From Aquamicrobium lusatiense (lineage in GTDB: Bacteria > Pseudomonadota > Alphaproteobacteria > Rhizobiales > Rhizobiaceae): a stretch of 64,000 nt of DNA. Position numbers and translations under genes: made by a program. The stretch is taken from assembly GCF_014201615.1 (NCBI RefSeq), contig NZ_JACHEU010000004.1, positions 124,001 through 188,000 on the forward strand, read 5' to 3'. The notes under the pieces are model-generated. The model was given only the letters and a program-made list of their open reading frames with translations, was not told where the DNA came from and made no database searches. Shown here in pieces: positions 55,091 through 64,000 of the stretch; positions within the stretch are counted from its first letter, which is position 1; each line of letters begins with the position of its first letter.

Positions 55091-56209
55091 ATGACAAACC
55101 CGATCGATCTGCCCGTAAGCGCCGTTTCCGCGCGTGGCCTTGCGCTGCATTACGGGGAGACCGTCATCCTCAGGAGCATCGATCTTTCGCTGGCCAGGGG
55201 CCGCACGCTGGCGCTGCTCGGGCCTTCGGGCTGCGGCAAGACCACGCTTTTGCGGCTCGTGGCCGGGCTTTTGCAGCCGACGAAAGGCGCGGTCAGCATA
55301 GCGGGACAGGTTGTGGCGGATGCCGGCACCGGGGTCTTCGCGCCGCCCGAACGGCGCAATCTCGGCATGGTGTTTCAGGACTATGCGCTGTGGCCGCATC
55401 TGACGGTTGGCGGCAATGTCTCCTTTCCTCTGGAAATGCGCGGCATCGGCAGGGCCGAGCGCAATGAGCGGACCATGCGCGCCCTGCGCCGCGTCGGGCT
55501 GGAAGCCTATGCGGATCGTCGCCCCAGCGATCTTTCCGGCGGCCAGCAGCAGCGTGTCGCCATCGCGCGTGCCATCGTTGCCGAGCCCCAGCTCATCCTC
55601 TTCGACGAGCCGCTCTCCAATCTTGATCGCGAATTGCGCGAGAACATGGTCGGCGAACTGGCCGGCCTGATCGCCGAGCTTGACCTGACGGCGATCTATG
55701 TCACCCACGATCATGCCGAAGCGCTGACGCTGGCCGACGAGGTTGCGGTCATGCGCGGGGGCGAGATTGCCCAGCTCGCATCGCCCGACGATCTGATCGC
55801 CCGCCCCTCGACCCCAGAAGTGGCCGATTTCCTGCGCCTCGGCGGAACGGTGAATGTCGTGTGGCGCGACGGACACTGGTTCGTCGGCGACAGCGCCCAT
55901 GCGCTGGTCAGCGATGCCACGCAGCCGCTGCAAGGTGAAGCGCAGGTGCTGGTGCCTCTCGATGCCGTATCGGTATGCGGCACTTCGGCGGACGCCTTGC
56001 CGGCAAAGGTGCTGCGTTCGCAATTCCGCGGTGACGGCCATCTGGCGACGGTCATGCTGGCCTGCGCGCCGGGCGTGGAACTTCAGCTTCCCAGCGCCGC
56101 GCGGTTGCGGCCGGGCGAACAGATTGGACTGTCCATCGATCCCGACCGGATTCGCTGGTTCGGGCAGGGCAGCCATGGAACTCCAGAAAAGAAGGTTGCG
56201 ACATGTTGA
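55091..56209 (+). CDS. ABC importer ATP-binding protein (Fe3+/phosphonate class)
   Basis: 372 residues from ATG 55091; TTG 55085 is an alternative. Walker [10 protein letters not shown] (about 45), Q-loop [11 protein letters not shown], signature LSGGQQQR, Walker [13 protein letters not shown] and switch His (THDHAEA), followed by a TOBE-like C-terminus (about 270-360). Same class as the ATPase at 5384 but in a different gene order (ATPase, binding protein, permease). Its stop overlaps the binding-protein gene by 7 nt. The PHO box in front suggests a phosphorus-containing ligand. Confidence 0.83.
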   Translation: MTNPIDLPVSAVSARGLALHYGETVILRSIDLSLARGRTLALLGPSGCGKTTLLRLVAGLLQPTKGAVSIAGQVVADAGTGVFAPPERRNLGMVFQDYALWPHLTVGGNVSFPLEMRGIGRAERNERTMRALRRVGLEAYADRRPSDLSGGQQQRVAIARAIVAEPQLILFDEPLSNLDRELRENMVGELAGLIAELDLTAIYVTHDHAEALTLADEVAVMRGGEIAQLASPDDLIARPSTPEVADFLRLGGTVNVVWRDGHWFVGDSAHALVSDATQPLQGEAQVLVPLDAVSVCGTSADALPAKVLRSQFRGDGHLATVMLACAPGVELQLPSAARLRPGEQIGLSIDPDRIRWFGQGSHGTPEKKVATC

Positions 56210-57162
56210 AATCGATCAAGGGGCTCGTCTTCGGCGCTGCATCGACCCTGCTTCTGGCAGGCGTCGCCCATGCCGACATCACCGTTTACACGGCCGGCCC
56301 GCAGAGCCTCATCGACAAGCTGGCCGAAGGCTTCACCGCGCAGAGCGGCATCAAGGTCAATGTCTTCCAGGCCACCACCGGCAAGATCATGGCCCGCATC
56401 GAGGCTGAGGCCGCCAACCCTGCGGTCGACGTGCTGATCTCCGCTTCCTGGGAGACGGCCACCGACTTCGCCAAGCGCGGCTGGCTCGTTTCCTACACCA
56501 GCCCCAATGCCGAAAAGGTTCCGGATTTCCTGAAGAACGAGACGGCCGTGGCGCAGGGCGTTTCCGCGCTCGGCATCGCCTGGAACACCAAAAGCGGCAC
56601 ACCGAAGCCGGCTGAGTGGAGCGATCTGGCAAAGCCGGAGTTCAAGGATCTGGTCAACATTCCCGATCCCGCGCAGTCCGGTTCGTCTTTCGAGCTCACC
56701 GCGGCGCTTGCCGGGCAGGATGATTTCGCGCTGTTCAAAAGCCTGAAGGACAATGGCGCCATCATTGCCGGCGCCAATGCCGAAGCGCTGAACCCGGTGC
56801 TGCAGGGCGCCAAGGGCGCCGTCTTCGGCGCGGTCGACTACATCACCTTCGGCAACAAGGCCAAGGGCGAAAGCATCGACGTGGTCTTCCCCGAGTCCGG
56901 CACGGTCATCGCGCCGCGCCCGGTCATGATCCTGAACTGGTCGAAGAACCAGGACGAGGCCAAGAAGTTCGTGGACTACATGCTCTCCGACGAAGGCCAG
57001 AAGCTGGTCGCCGGCACCTATCTGATGCCTGCCCGCAGCGACATTCCGGCCGACCGCCCGCTGATCTCCGACCTCAAGCTGATCGACTATGACGCGGCGG
57101 CGATACAGGGCAAGCGCAAGGAAATCCTTCAGCAGATTTCCGATATTTTCGGCGCCAATTGA
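56203..57162 (+). CDS. ABC importer substrate-binding protein (Fe3+/phosphonate class)
   Basis: 319 residues. Sec signal (about 1-24, ending VAHA-DI), then a type 2 binding fold: DITVYTAGPQSLIDKLAEGF, ARIEAEAANPAVDVLISA, IPDPAQSGSSFELTAAL and PVMILNWSKNQDEAKKFVDYML. It lacks the iron-ligand Tyr pair near the C-terminus characteristic of FbpA as far as I can judge, and resembles phosphonate/phosphoester-type members. The ligand is unproven; the upstream PHO box argues against iron. Confidence 0.8.
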   Translation: MLKSIKGLVFGAASTLLLAGVAHADITVYTAGPQSLIDKLAEGFTAQSGIKVNVFQATTGKIMARIEAEAANPAVDVLISASWETATDFAKRGWLVSYTSPNAEKVPDFLKNETAVAQGVSALGIAWNTKSGTPKPAEWSDLAKPEFKDLVNIPDPAQSGSSFELTAALAGQDDFALFKSLKDNGAIIAGANAEALNPVLQGAKGAVFGAVDYITFGNKAKGESIDVVFPESGTVIAPRPVMILNWSKNQDEAKKFVDYMLSDEGQKLVAGTYLMPARSDIPADRPLISDLKLIDYDAAAIQGKRKEILQQISDIFGAN

Positions 57163-57172
57163 GCCTGATCGA

Positions 57173-58852
57173 ATGAGTGCGAAGGATATTGGCGGCGTCG
57201 CGCCTGCCGCGTGGCTTGCCCTGAGCGGTCTGGTTGTCGTCGTTGCCGTACCCTTCGCCGCGATCGTCCTGCAGGCGATCTTTCCGGAACTGGGAGCGGG
57301 CTCCTTCGCCAGGCCCTTCTCCCTGCTTTCGCAGACGCTGGGCGACGTGCGCCTGCTGAGAATGACGGGCAACACCGTTCTTCTCGGCCTGTGCGTCGTC
57401 ATCGCATCCGCGTTGCTCGCCATTCCGCTGGGCGTTGCGCGGGCGCTCTACCGCATCCCGCTCGCTCCGGTGTGGGATGTGCTGCTGCTCGTTCCCTTCA
57501 TGATCCCGCCTTATATCGCGACGCTCGGCTGGATCATGACGCTGCAACCGCGCGGTTATATGGAGCAGCTTTTCGGCTTCAACCTGACGCCGGTTCTGTT
57601 CTCGCTTTTCGGCATGACGCTGGTCATGACCTTCAACACCTTTCCGGTCGTTTATTTCGCGGTATCGCGCACCGTCGAGGCCATCGGCCTGCGCTATTCC
57701 GATGTCGGACGGGTTTTTGGCGCCACGCCGGCACGCGCCTTCTGGCGCATCACCCTGCCGCTTTCCGCTCCGGGTCTGGCCGCCAGCCTGCTGCTCGTCT
57801 TCGCCGCGGCAATCGAGGAATACGGCACGCCCGCAGCGCTTGGCCGCCGCGCCGGCTTCGAGGTGCTCGTCACCGGCATCGACACGCGCGTCGGCGACTG
57901 GCCGATCGATCTGCCGGGGGCGGCCACGCTGTCGCTGGTGCTCGTCATCATGTCTCTCGCCGCGTTCCTGCTGCAACGCTGGATCCTGACGCGGCGCTCG
58001 TACCAGACGGTTGGTGGCAAGCCGCAGAATGCGGAAAAGCGCGAGCTTGGCCGTCTTACCATTCCGGTGATGCTGATGTTCGGCATCGTAGCCTTCCTGT
58101 CCACCGGCGTGCCCATGCTGGCCATTCTGGGCACGGCGCTTTCGGGCACCATTTCCGGCGGTCTCGCCTTCGACAACCTGACGCTGCGCCACTTCGCGGA
58201 TGTGTTCGGCAACTCGGCCGGAGCGCTCGGCGCATTGACCAACAGCCTCACGCTCGGGCTGGCGACGGCGGTGCTGACCGGCCTGATCGGCGTGGTCGCC
58301 GCCTATGTCGTGGTCAAGACCCGCATCCGGGGCCGCGCCCTCATCGACATCATGACCGTCCTGCCCAATGCCTTGCCGGGCATCGTGGTGGCGGTTGGCC
58401 TCATTCTGGCGTGGAACATGCCGGGGCTGCCGTTCACGCCCTACAATACGGGCTTCATCCTGCTGCTGGCCTATTGCTGCATCCTGCTGCCGCAGACGGC
58501 GCGCTATGCCACGGCCGCCTTCCTCCAGATCGGCGACAATCTGGAAGCGGCGGCACGCGTGGCGGGTGCCTCCGGCGCGGTCGCTTTCCGGCGCATCCTG
58601 CTGCCGCTCGTGTTTCCCAGCCTCGCTTCGGCCATGCTGCTCGTCTTCGCGCTCGCCTCGCGCGAACTGGTGGCTTCGATTGTCGTGGCGCCCGTCGGCA
58701 TGCAGACCATCTCAACCTTCATCTGGCGTCAGTTCGAGCAGGGCTCGGTTGGGCTTGGCATGGCCATGGCCTTCGTCACCATCATCCTGACGACCCTGCT
58801 GCCGCTCCTGTTCCTGATGCTGCTGCGGCGTGGCGGTCTGGTACGGGAGTAA
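57173..58852 (+). CDS. ABC importer permease, fused double domain
   Basis: 559 residues from ATG 57173 (the frame opens at 57089 inside the preceding gene). Two BPD-transporter halves with coupling motifs SDVGRVFGATPARAFWRITLP (about 175-198) and EAAARVAGASGAVAFRRILLP (about 456-478). Same length and layout as the permease at 6409, indicating two related but separate importers in the window. Completes the operon led by the ATPase at 55091. Confidence 0.83.
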   Translation: MSAKDIGGVAPAAWLALSGLVVVVAVPFAAIVLQAIFPELGAGSFARPFSLLSQTLGDVRLLRMTGNTVLLGLCVVIASALLAIPLGVARALYRIPLAPVWDVLLLVPFMIPPYIATLGWIMTLQPRGYMEQLFGFNLTPVLFSLFGMTLVMTFNTFPVVYFAVSRTVEAIGLRYSDVGRVFGATPARAFWRITLPLSAPGLAASLLLVFAAAIEEYGTPAALGRRAGFEVLVTGIDTRVGDWPIDLPGAATLSLVLVIMSLAAFLLQRWILTRRSYQTVGGKPQNAEKRELGRLTIPVMLMFGIVAFLSTGVPMLAILGTALSGTISGGLAFDNLTLRHFADVFGNSAGALGALTNSLTLGLATAVLTGLIGVVAAYVVVKTRIRGRALIDIMTVLPNALPGIVVAVGLILAWNMPGLPFTPYNTGFILLLAYCCILLPQTARYATAAFLQIGDNLEAAARVAGASGAVAFRRILLPLVFPSLASAMLLVFALASRELVASIVVAPVGMQTISTFIWRQFEQGSVGLGMAMAFVTIILTTLLPLLFLMLLRRGGLVRE

Positions 58853-58920
58853 GAGCGCCGCGCAACTCCGGGAGGGTTGCTTCCTCCGCACACAGCACGA
58901 TCCCTCGCCTGCATGTCCTT

Positions 58921-58938
58921 GTATCGCGGGGGCGATAC
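58921..58938. promoter_or_regulatory. Perfect dyad upstream of adenine deaminase
   Basis: GTATCGC-GGGG-GCGATAC, a 7-bp inverted repeat 61 bp before the start at 59000 and 68 bp after the permease stop. Candidate operator or small terminator. Confidence 0.4.
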
Positions 58939-58999
58939 GGGATAGGTGTCATGAAGCGCCTGCTAGGCGCGCATGATGCATAAGCGGACGGAAACGGGC

Positions 59000-60709
59000 A
59001 TGGCTGACAAGAGCTTTTCAATCGAGCGCGCGATCGATCAGGGCGTCGGCCGCGAGCCGGCCGATCTGGTGCTGAAGGGAGGCCGCTTCTTCGATCTCGT
59101 CACCGGCGAGCTGGTGGAAGGCGACATCGCCATCTGCGGCGACCGCATCGTGGGCACCTGCGCGAAGTACGCGGGCGTGCAGGAGATCGACATTTCCGGC
59201 CGCATCGTCGTGCCCGGTTTCATCGACACCCATCTGCACATCGAATCCTCGCTGGTGACGCCGCATGAATTCGACCGCTGCGTGCTGCCCTGCGGCGTGA
59301 CGACGGCGATCTGCGATCCGCACGAGATCGCCAATGTGCTGGGGCTGGATGGCATCACCTATTTCCTCGACAGCGTCGCCGAAACGGTCATGGATATTCG
59401 CGTGCAGCTTTCGAGCTGCGTGCCGGCAACGCATCTGGAAACCTCGGGCGCGGAGCTGACGGTCGACGACCTTCTCCCCTTCGCCGACCATCCAAGCGTG
59501 ATCGGTCTTGCCGAGTTCATGAATTTTCCGGGCGTTCTGGCCAAGGACCCCGGCTGCATGGCCAAGCTGCAGGCGTTTCAGGGCCGCCACATCGACGGCC
59601 ATGCGCCGCTGGTGCGCGGCTACGACCTCAACGGCTATCTGGCCGCCGAAATCCGCACCGACCATGAGACGACCTCGGCCGAGGAGGCGTTGGAAAAGCT
59701 GCGCAAGGGCATGCATGTGCTGGTGCGCGAGGGCTCGGTGTCGAAGGACCTTGCCGCGCTGATGCCGATCATAACCGAGCGCAATTCGCCTTTCATCGCT
59801 TTGTGCACCGATGACCGCAACCCGCTCGACATCGCCGATCAGGGCCATCTCGACTACATGATCCGCACGGCGATCGCGGCCGGGGTCGAGCCGCTCGCCA
59901 TCTACCGCGCCGCCTCGATCTCGGCCGCCCGCGCCTTCGGGCTGAAGGATCGCGGGCTGGTAGCGCCCGGCTGGCGCGCCGATCTGGTGGTGGTCGATTC
60001 ACTGGAAAGCTGCCGCGCCGAAATCGTGCTGTCGGCAGGGCGTGTCGTCGGCGACGATCTCTTCGCCGCGCGCAAGCCGGTCGCCCCCGTCGGCCGTAAC
60101 AGCGTCAGGGCCCGGCGTGTGGCAGCCTCGGATTTCCGCGCCCGCTCCAACAGCGGCCGCACCCGCACCATCGGCATCGTTCCGGGCCAGATCATCACCC
60201 GCGACCTCGAATTCGATCTTCCGGTCGGCGAAAACGGGGTTGGCATCGATCTCGCCAATGACGTGGTCAAGGTCGCGGTGGTCGAACGCCATGGCCGCAG
60301 CGGCAACATCGCCACCGGCTTCGTCAACGGCTTTGGGCTGAAGTCAGGCGCGATCGCCTCGACCGTCAGTCATGACAGCCACAATATCTGCATCGTCGGC
60401 TGCTCGGACGAGGACATGGCGCTGGCCGCCAACCGGCTTGGCGAAATCGAAGGCGGCTTCGTGGTGGTGCAGGATGGTAAGGTTCTGGCGGAGCTTGCCC
60501 TGCCGGTTGCCGGACTGATGAGCACGGCCAGCTACGAAACGGTGCGTGACGAACTGAAGACGCTGCGCGCCGCTGCCTTTGCTCTCGGCTCGACGCTGGA
60601 GGAGCCGTTCCTGCAACTCGCCTTCATCGCCCTGCCGGTGATCCCGCATCTGAAGATCACCGACATGGGGCTTGTCGATGTGAACCGCTTCGAACTGATC
60701 GGCACCTGA
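59000..60709 (+). CDS. ade: Adenine deaminase
   Basis: 569 residues from ATG 59000; ATG 58973 would add nine and is possible (AGGCG upstream). Amidohydrolase barrel with [12 protein letters not shown] (metal His pair), [22 protein letters not shown] and [12 protein letters not shown], and the C-terminal adenine-deaminase domain with LPVAGLMS and [12 protein letters not shown]. Converts adenine to hypoxanthine and ammonia in purine salvage, using Mn/Fe. Length and motifs are normal. Downstream of a PHO-box-linked importer; co-transcription is possible but a dyad separates them. Confidence 0.93.
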   Translation: MADKSFSIERAIDQGVGREPADLVLKGGRFFDLVTGELVEGDIAICGDRIVGTCAKYAGVQEIDISGRIVVPGFIDTHLHIESSLVTPHEFDRCVLPCGVTTAICDPHEIANVLGLDGITYFLDSVAETVMDIRVQLSSCVPATHLETSGAELTVDDLLPFADHPSVIGLAEFMNFPGVLAKDPGCMAKLQAFQGRHIDGHAPLVRGYDLNGYLAAEIRTDHETTSAEEALEKLRKGMHVLVREGSVSKDLAALMPIITERNSPFIALCTDDRNPLDIADQGHLDYMIRTAIAAGVEPLAIYRAASISAARAFGLKDRGLVAPGWRADLVVVDSLESCRAEIVLSAGRVVGDDLFAARKPVAPVGRNSVRARRVAASDFRARSNSGRTRTIGIVPGQIITRDLEFDLPVGENGVGIDLANDVVKVAVVERHGRSGNIATGFVNGFGLKSGAIASTVSHDSHNICIVGCSDEDMALAANRLGEIEGGFVVVQDGKVLAELALPVAGLMSTASYETVRDELKTLRAAAFALGSTLEEPFLQLAFIALPVIPHLKITDMGLVDVNRFELIGT

Positions 60710-60756
60710 GCGGTCGCCTCACCCTTGCGCAATTCGCAGCGATTGCGGAGAGGCAA

Positions 60757-60778
60757 ACCGGAACCATCGTGTTCCGGT
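60757..60778. terminator. Bidirectional terminator between adenine deaminase and amino-acid ABC operon
   Basis: ACCGGAAC (60757-60764) pairs with GTTCCGGT (60771-60778), loop CATCGT, in the gap between convergent genes; CTTGTT follows on the plus strand. Confidence 0.6.
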
Positions 60779-60787
60779 CTTGTTGCG

Positions 60788-61564
60788 TCAGAAGCTGTTT
60801 CGCTCGTGATATGTTCTGAGGAACGCCTGAATGCGCGGATCTTCAGGGTGATGGAGGATGCGGGCAGGGGCGTCGACGCCGACCAGCTCGCCCTTCTCCA
60901 TGAAGGCCACCTGATCGGCGACATGGGCGGCAAAGCCCATCTCGTGGGTGACGACGACCATGGTGATGCCTTCCGAGGCCAGCGCCTTCATAACGTTGAG
61001 CACTTCGCCCACCAGTTCCGGGTCGAGCGCCGAGGTCGGCTCATCGAACAGCATCAAGCGCGGTTCCATGGCAATGGCGCGGGCGATTGCCACGCGCTGC
61101 TGCTGGCCGCCTGACAGGCGCGAGGGATGGTTGGCCATCCGGTCGGCCAGACCCACCTTGGTCAGCGCCTCGGCGGCGCGCGCCTCGGCCTCGGCCTTCT
61201 TCATGCCGCGGACGCGGATCAGGCCCTCGGCCACGTTCTGCAGGGCCGTCATGTGCGGCCACAGGTTGAACTGCTGGAACACCATGCCGATGGAGCGGCG
61301 CATGTCGCGCAGCTTGCGCCCGCTCATCTTCGCGCCGCCGGCGGTCTCGTAGCCGATCAGCTTGCCGTCGATGAGAACCTCGCCGGAATCATACTCTTCC
61401 AGAAAGTTGATGCAGCGCAGCAGGGTGGACTTGCCCGAGCCGGAGGGCCCGATCAGACAGGTCACCTTGCCGGGCGGGATCGACAGGTCGATGTCCTTCA
61501 GCGCCTGGAACTTGGAGTAGTATTTGTTGACCTTGCGGATCTCGACGGATGATGCGGCAATCAT
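60788..61564 (-). CDS. Polar amino-acid ABC importer ATP-binding protein (GlnQ/HisP type)
   Basis: 258 residues. Walker [10 protein letters not shown] (about 39), Q-loop [14 protein letters not shown], signature [14 protein letters not shown], Walker [17 protein letters not shown], switch THEMGFA. The typical GlnQ features are all present. Last gene of a four-gene minus-strand operon, 1 nt behind the second permease. Imports an amino acid or opine-like compound; ligand not determinable. Confidence 0.9.
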   Translation of the reverse strand: MIAASSVEIRKVNKYYSKFQALKDIDLSIPPGKVTCLIGPSGSGKSTLLRCINFLEEYDSGEVLIDGKLIGYETAGGAKMSGRKLRDMRRSIGMVFQQFNLWPHMTALQNVAEGLIRVRGMKKAEAEARAAEALTKVGLADRMANHPSRLSGGQQQRVAIARAIAMEPRLMLFDEPTSALDPELVGEVLNVMKALASEGITMVVVTHEMGFAAHVADQVAFMEKGELVGVDAPARILHHPEDPRIQAFLRTYHERNSF

Positions 61565-61565
61565 C

Positions 61566-62228
61566 TTACGTCCTTTCGATGAGGTAACCGGTGATGCGCT
61601 TCTCCAGCCGGCGGCCAGCGCGCGAGATGGTTTCGACCAGCGCCCAGAAGAACAGCGCCAGCGCGAGATTGGCTTCCAGATAGCGGAAGGTCTCGGTGGA
61701 CATGCGCTGTGCCTGGTACATCAGCTCGGGAACCGTGATGATCGACAGGATCACCGTTTCCTTGGTCAGGATGATGGAGAAGTTGACGAGGGCCGGCAAC
61801 GCCGAGACCAGGCCGATAGGCAGCAGAATGCGGCGCACGATGGTGGCCTCCGCCATGCCGATGGCGCGCGCCGCCTCGATCTGGCCATGGGGGACGGCCT
61901 GAAAGGCGGAGCGGAAGATTTCAGCGAAATAGGGGCTGCCATAGATGGTAAGGCCAAGAATGCCGGCGGGCAGCGCATCGAGGCGCAGGCCGACCAGCGG
62001 GCCGCCATAATAGAGCACGAACAGCTGCACCAGAAATGGCGTGCCGCGGATGACCTCGATATAGGCCTGCATTATCCAGCCGACCGGGCGTGGCGCATAG
62101 CGCTGGATCAGAGCAATGACGAGGCCCAGCACCATGCCGAAAAGCGTGCCCAGAAGCCAGCAGAGGATGGTGAGGCCAAAGCCGCGCAGCAGCATTGGCC
62201 CATATTGCTGAAAGATGCTCCAGTCCAT
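61566..62228 (-). CDS. Polar amino-acid ABC importer permease (HisM/GlnP type)
   Basis: 220 residues, about five membrane helices, with the family motif [20 protein letters not shown] and the coupling region [23 protein letters not shown]. Starts by a TGATG overlap with the preceding permease, so the two are translationally coupled and form a heterodimer channel. Confidence 0.88.
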   Translation of the reverse strand: MDWSIFQQYGPMLLRGFGLTILCWLLGTLFGMVLGLVIALIQRYAPRPVGWIMQAYIEVIRGTPFLVQLFVLYYGGPLVGLRLDALPAGILGLTIYGSPYFAEIFRSAFQAVPHGQIEAARAIGMAEATIVRRILLPIGLVSALPALVNFSIILTKETVILSIITVPELMYQAQRMSTETFRYLEANLALALFFWALVETISRAGRRLEKRITGYLIERT

Positions 62229-62875
62229 CAGACGGCCATCCTGTGTTCGAGATAGCGGCCGAGCGCGGCCAGGAACAGGTTGATGAGGAGGTAGATGCAG
62301 GCCGCAGCCAGATACACTTCCAGCGGCCTGAAGGTGGTAGCGGCCTGCGCCTGGCTGGCGCGGGTCAGTTCCAGAATGCCGACGACGGAGACCAGCGACG
62401 ACACCTTGACCAGCAGGATCAGCTCATTGATGAGGGCCGGCAGCGACAGTCTCACGGCCTGCGGAAGAATGATGCGGGTCCAGATGTCGCGCGGTCCCAT
62501 GCCGATGGCAGTGGCGGCTTCGGTCTGACCCTTCGGCAGCGCGTTGATGGCGCCCCGCCAGATCTCGGAAATATAGGCGCTGGCGCAGACGCCGATCGTG
62601 ACAACGGCGGCGACCATTGCCGGCACGTCGATGCCGATGACGGGCAGCAGGTAGTAGAACAGGAGCAGTTGGACAAGCAGCGGCACGCCCCGCAGGAAGC
62701 TGACCCACAGACCGGCAAAGCGGCGCAGCCATATCTGCTTTGAGAGGGCAGCGGCACAGATCAGGGTTCCAATGACGAGCCCGAGGGCGATGCCGAGCAC
62801 GGAGATCAGCAACGTGTAGCGGGCTGCCCAGAAGAGGGGCCCGAAACTGTCGAGGAAAGTCTGGAAGGAGAACAT
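62228..62875 (-). CDS. Polar amino-acid ABC importer permease, second subunit
   Basis: 215 residues with SFLRGVPLLVQLLLFYYLLP and the coupling motif GQTEAATAIGMGPRDIWTRIILPQAVR. Same family as its neighbour. Separated by about 160 bp and two hairpins from the upstream binding-protein gene. Confidence 0.88.
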   Translation of the reverse strand: MFSFQTFLDSFGPLFWAARYTLLISVLGIALGLVIGTLICAAALSKQIWLRRFAGLWVSFLRGVPLLVQLLLFYYLLPVIGIDVPAMVAAVVTIGVCASAYISEIWRGAINALPKGQTEAATAIGMGPRDIWTRIILPQAVRLSLPALINELILLVKVSSLVSVVGILELTRASQAQAATTFRPLEVYLAAACIYLLINLFLAALGRYLEHRMAV

Positions 62876-62948
62876 CGCGGCTCGCCAGTGGTGAGGGCAG
62901 ACAAGATCATTTCATCAATTCACAGAAACGATCTGTTTGTTGGTTATC

Positions 62949-63026
62949 GCATTTTGCAGCGCCTGAGTTTTCGTTCGGCGCGCAAAATGCGCAAGGCAAT
63001 GCGGGCGAGGCAAGCCCCGCCCGCAT
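62949..63026 (-). other. Two stem-loops between binding-protein and permease genes
   Basis: GCATTTTGC (62949-62957) pairs with GCAAAATGC (62982-62990), extended by GCGCC/GGCGC inside. ATGCGGGCG (62999-63007) pairs with CGCCCGCAT (63018-63026). Both lie between the highly expressed binding-protein gene and the permeases, the classic place for RNA-stabilising or attenuating structures. Confidence 0.65.
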
Positions 63027-63034
63027 CTCAGAAC

Positions 63035-63853
63035 TTACTTGGTGGGGACTTCGAGCGGCAGCTCGGTGTAGCTGCCCAGCCACTTCTCCTGAATGGCCTT
63101 CACGCGGCCGTCCTTGGTCATCTTGATGACGGCGTCGGCAATGGCCTTGGAGAAGCTCTCGCTGTCATCGCCCTTGCGCAGCACCCAGGCGAAATAGGTC
63201 GGCTCGCCGAAGGAGGCCGGCTCGAACAGGGCGAAGGTCTCGCCGCGGTTCTTGACCAGATAGGTGAGGTTCGGCAGCGAGCCGGCGACAGCGTCGAGGC
63301 GGCCGGCCGCGAGATCGGCATAGGCTTCGTCGGTGGTGCCATATTCCTTGACGGTCACGCCGCCGAGCTTCTCACCGAAGGCCTGCAGCTGGCGGAACTG
63401 AGCCGTGCCCTGCTGGACGCCAACGGTCTTGCCCTTGATGTCTTCGGGTTTCTTCAGCTCGGTGTTGTTTGCGGCGCGCACCAGCGAGACGGTAGCGTCG
63501 GCGATCGGCAGGGTGAAGGTGTAGCGCTCGATACGCTCAGGCGTGATGGTCACGGGAGCGATCACGATGTCGAACTTCTTGACCTCGAGGCCCGGCAGTT
63601 CGGCCGTCCACGGAATATCCTGATAGACCGGCTCGACGCCGAGTTCCTTGGACACTTCGTCGAACAGGTCCTTGGTCATGCCCTGATAGACGCCGTCGAT
63701 CAGCATGTCGAAGGGAGCGTAGTGCATATCGGTCGCGGTGACGATCTTGCCGGCGGCCTTGATGTCGGCGAGCTGGTCAGCGCTGGCGGGAGCCGCCAGA
63801 GCCATCAGCGCGATGCCGGCGAGCGCCGACTTCAGAATTCTGGAAAGTGTCAT
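63035..63853 (-). CDS. Polar amino-acid ABC importer substrate-binding protein
   Basis: 272 residues. Signal peptide (about 1-25, ALAAPASA-DQ), then a SBP_bac_3 fold: ADIKAAGKIVTATDMHYAPFDMLIDG, FDIVIAPVTITPERIERYTFTLP, GKTVGVQQGTAQFRQL and LAAGRLDAVAGSLPNLTYLV. AAGGAG 5 to 8 nt before the ATG. First gene of the operon binding protein, permease, permease, ATPase. Ligand unknown; no linked catabolic gene in the window. Confidence 0.9.
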   Translation of the reverse strand: MTLSRILKSALAGIALMALAAPASADQLADIKAAGKIVTATDMHYAPFDMLIDGVYQGMTKDLFDEVSKELGVEPVYQDIPWTAELPGLEVKKFDIVIAPVTITPERIERYTFTLPIADATVSLVRAANNTELKKPEDIKGKTVGVQQGTAQFRQLQAFGEKLGGVTVKEYGTTDEAYADLAAGRLDAVAGSLPNLTYLVKNRGETFALFEPASFGEPTYFAWVLRKGDDSESFSKAIADAVIKMTKDGRVKAIQEKWLGSYTELPLEVPTK

Positions 63854-64000
63854 TTCGTTCTCCTTGCTGGACGGTTATGTCGGGAGTTCATGAGAATGAG
63901 CGCAGCGGCTGCTTCCGGTGGATGCAGTGTCCGGTATCTGCATTTTCATGCGGCTGCCGGGCATTTGCCTCTGCTCTCATGCGCGTGAGTCCGTGACCTC

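Overview
The window is GC-rich, gene-dense chromosomal DNA of an alphaproteobacterium, most likely order Hyphomicrobiales (Rhizobiales), Phyllobacteriaceae/Brucellaceae-like. The evidence is gene content rather than a marker gene: a second short FtsZ without the C-terminal tail, a PrsDE-type secretion pair, FecI/FecR iron signalling, a PntA/PntB transhydrogenase, and many GTG/TTG starts. No rRNA, tRNA, CRISPR array, prophage or insertion sequence was seen.

Left part (1-23 kb): two unusual, probably secreted low-complexity proteins (1-1479 partial, 1724-3481). Next come a three-gene ABC importer of the 2-aminoethylphosphonate (AEP) type (4262-8088), a 1226-residue RTX beta-helix protein (8574-12254), a type I secretion ABC transporter and adaptor (12777-15885), a LysR regulator of the AEP-associated kind (15937-16854) and a 1934-residue RTX protein carrying a calcineurin-like phosphoesterase domain (17188-22992). 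Three PHO-box-like direct repeats (two CTGTCAT-type heptamers 11 bp apart) precede the AEP importer, the RTX beta-helix gene and the RTX phosphoesterase. I read this as a candidate phosphate-starvation island: secrete a phosphoesterase, then take up phosphorus compounds. A fourth and best-matching box precedes a second importer of the same class at 55-59 kb.

Middle (23-33 kb): an iron-siderophore island. On the minus strand are an ECF sigma factor, FecR, a TonB receptor with signalling domain, a binding protein and a siderophore-interacting reductase. On the plus strand are a FecCD permease, an ATPase and a second reductase. Housekeeping genes follow: recQ, ftsZ2 and pntA-pntB (33-40 kb).

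Right part (40-54 kb): a catabolic region with polyamine-type genes (PuuD-, PuuA- and PuuC-like, class III aminotransferase), a MOSC domain fused to a complete flavin/2Fe-2S reductase, carnitine-dehydrogenase- and BKACE-like enzymes, a third siderophore-interacting-type reductase, a NylB-like serine hydrolase and a fused peptide-type ABC ATPase. A 17-bp dyad, TGCGATC-TGC-GATCGCA, occurs three times, once before each of the main transcription units, and ties them into one candidate regulon.

Right end (54-64 kb): a small metallophosphatase, the second PHO-box-linked importer, adenine deaminase, and a complete polar amino-acid ABC importer on the minus strand.
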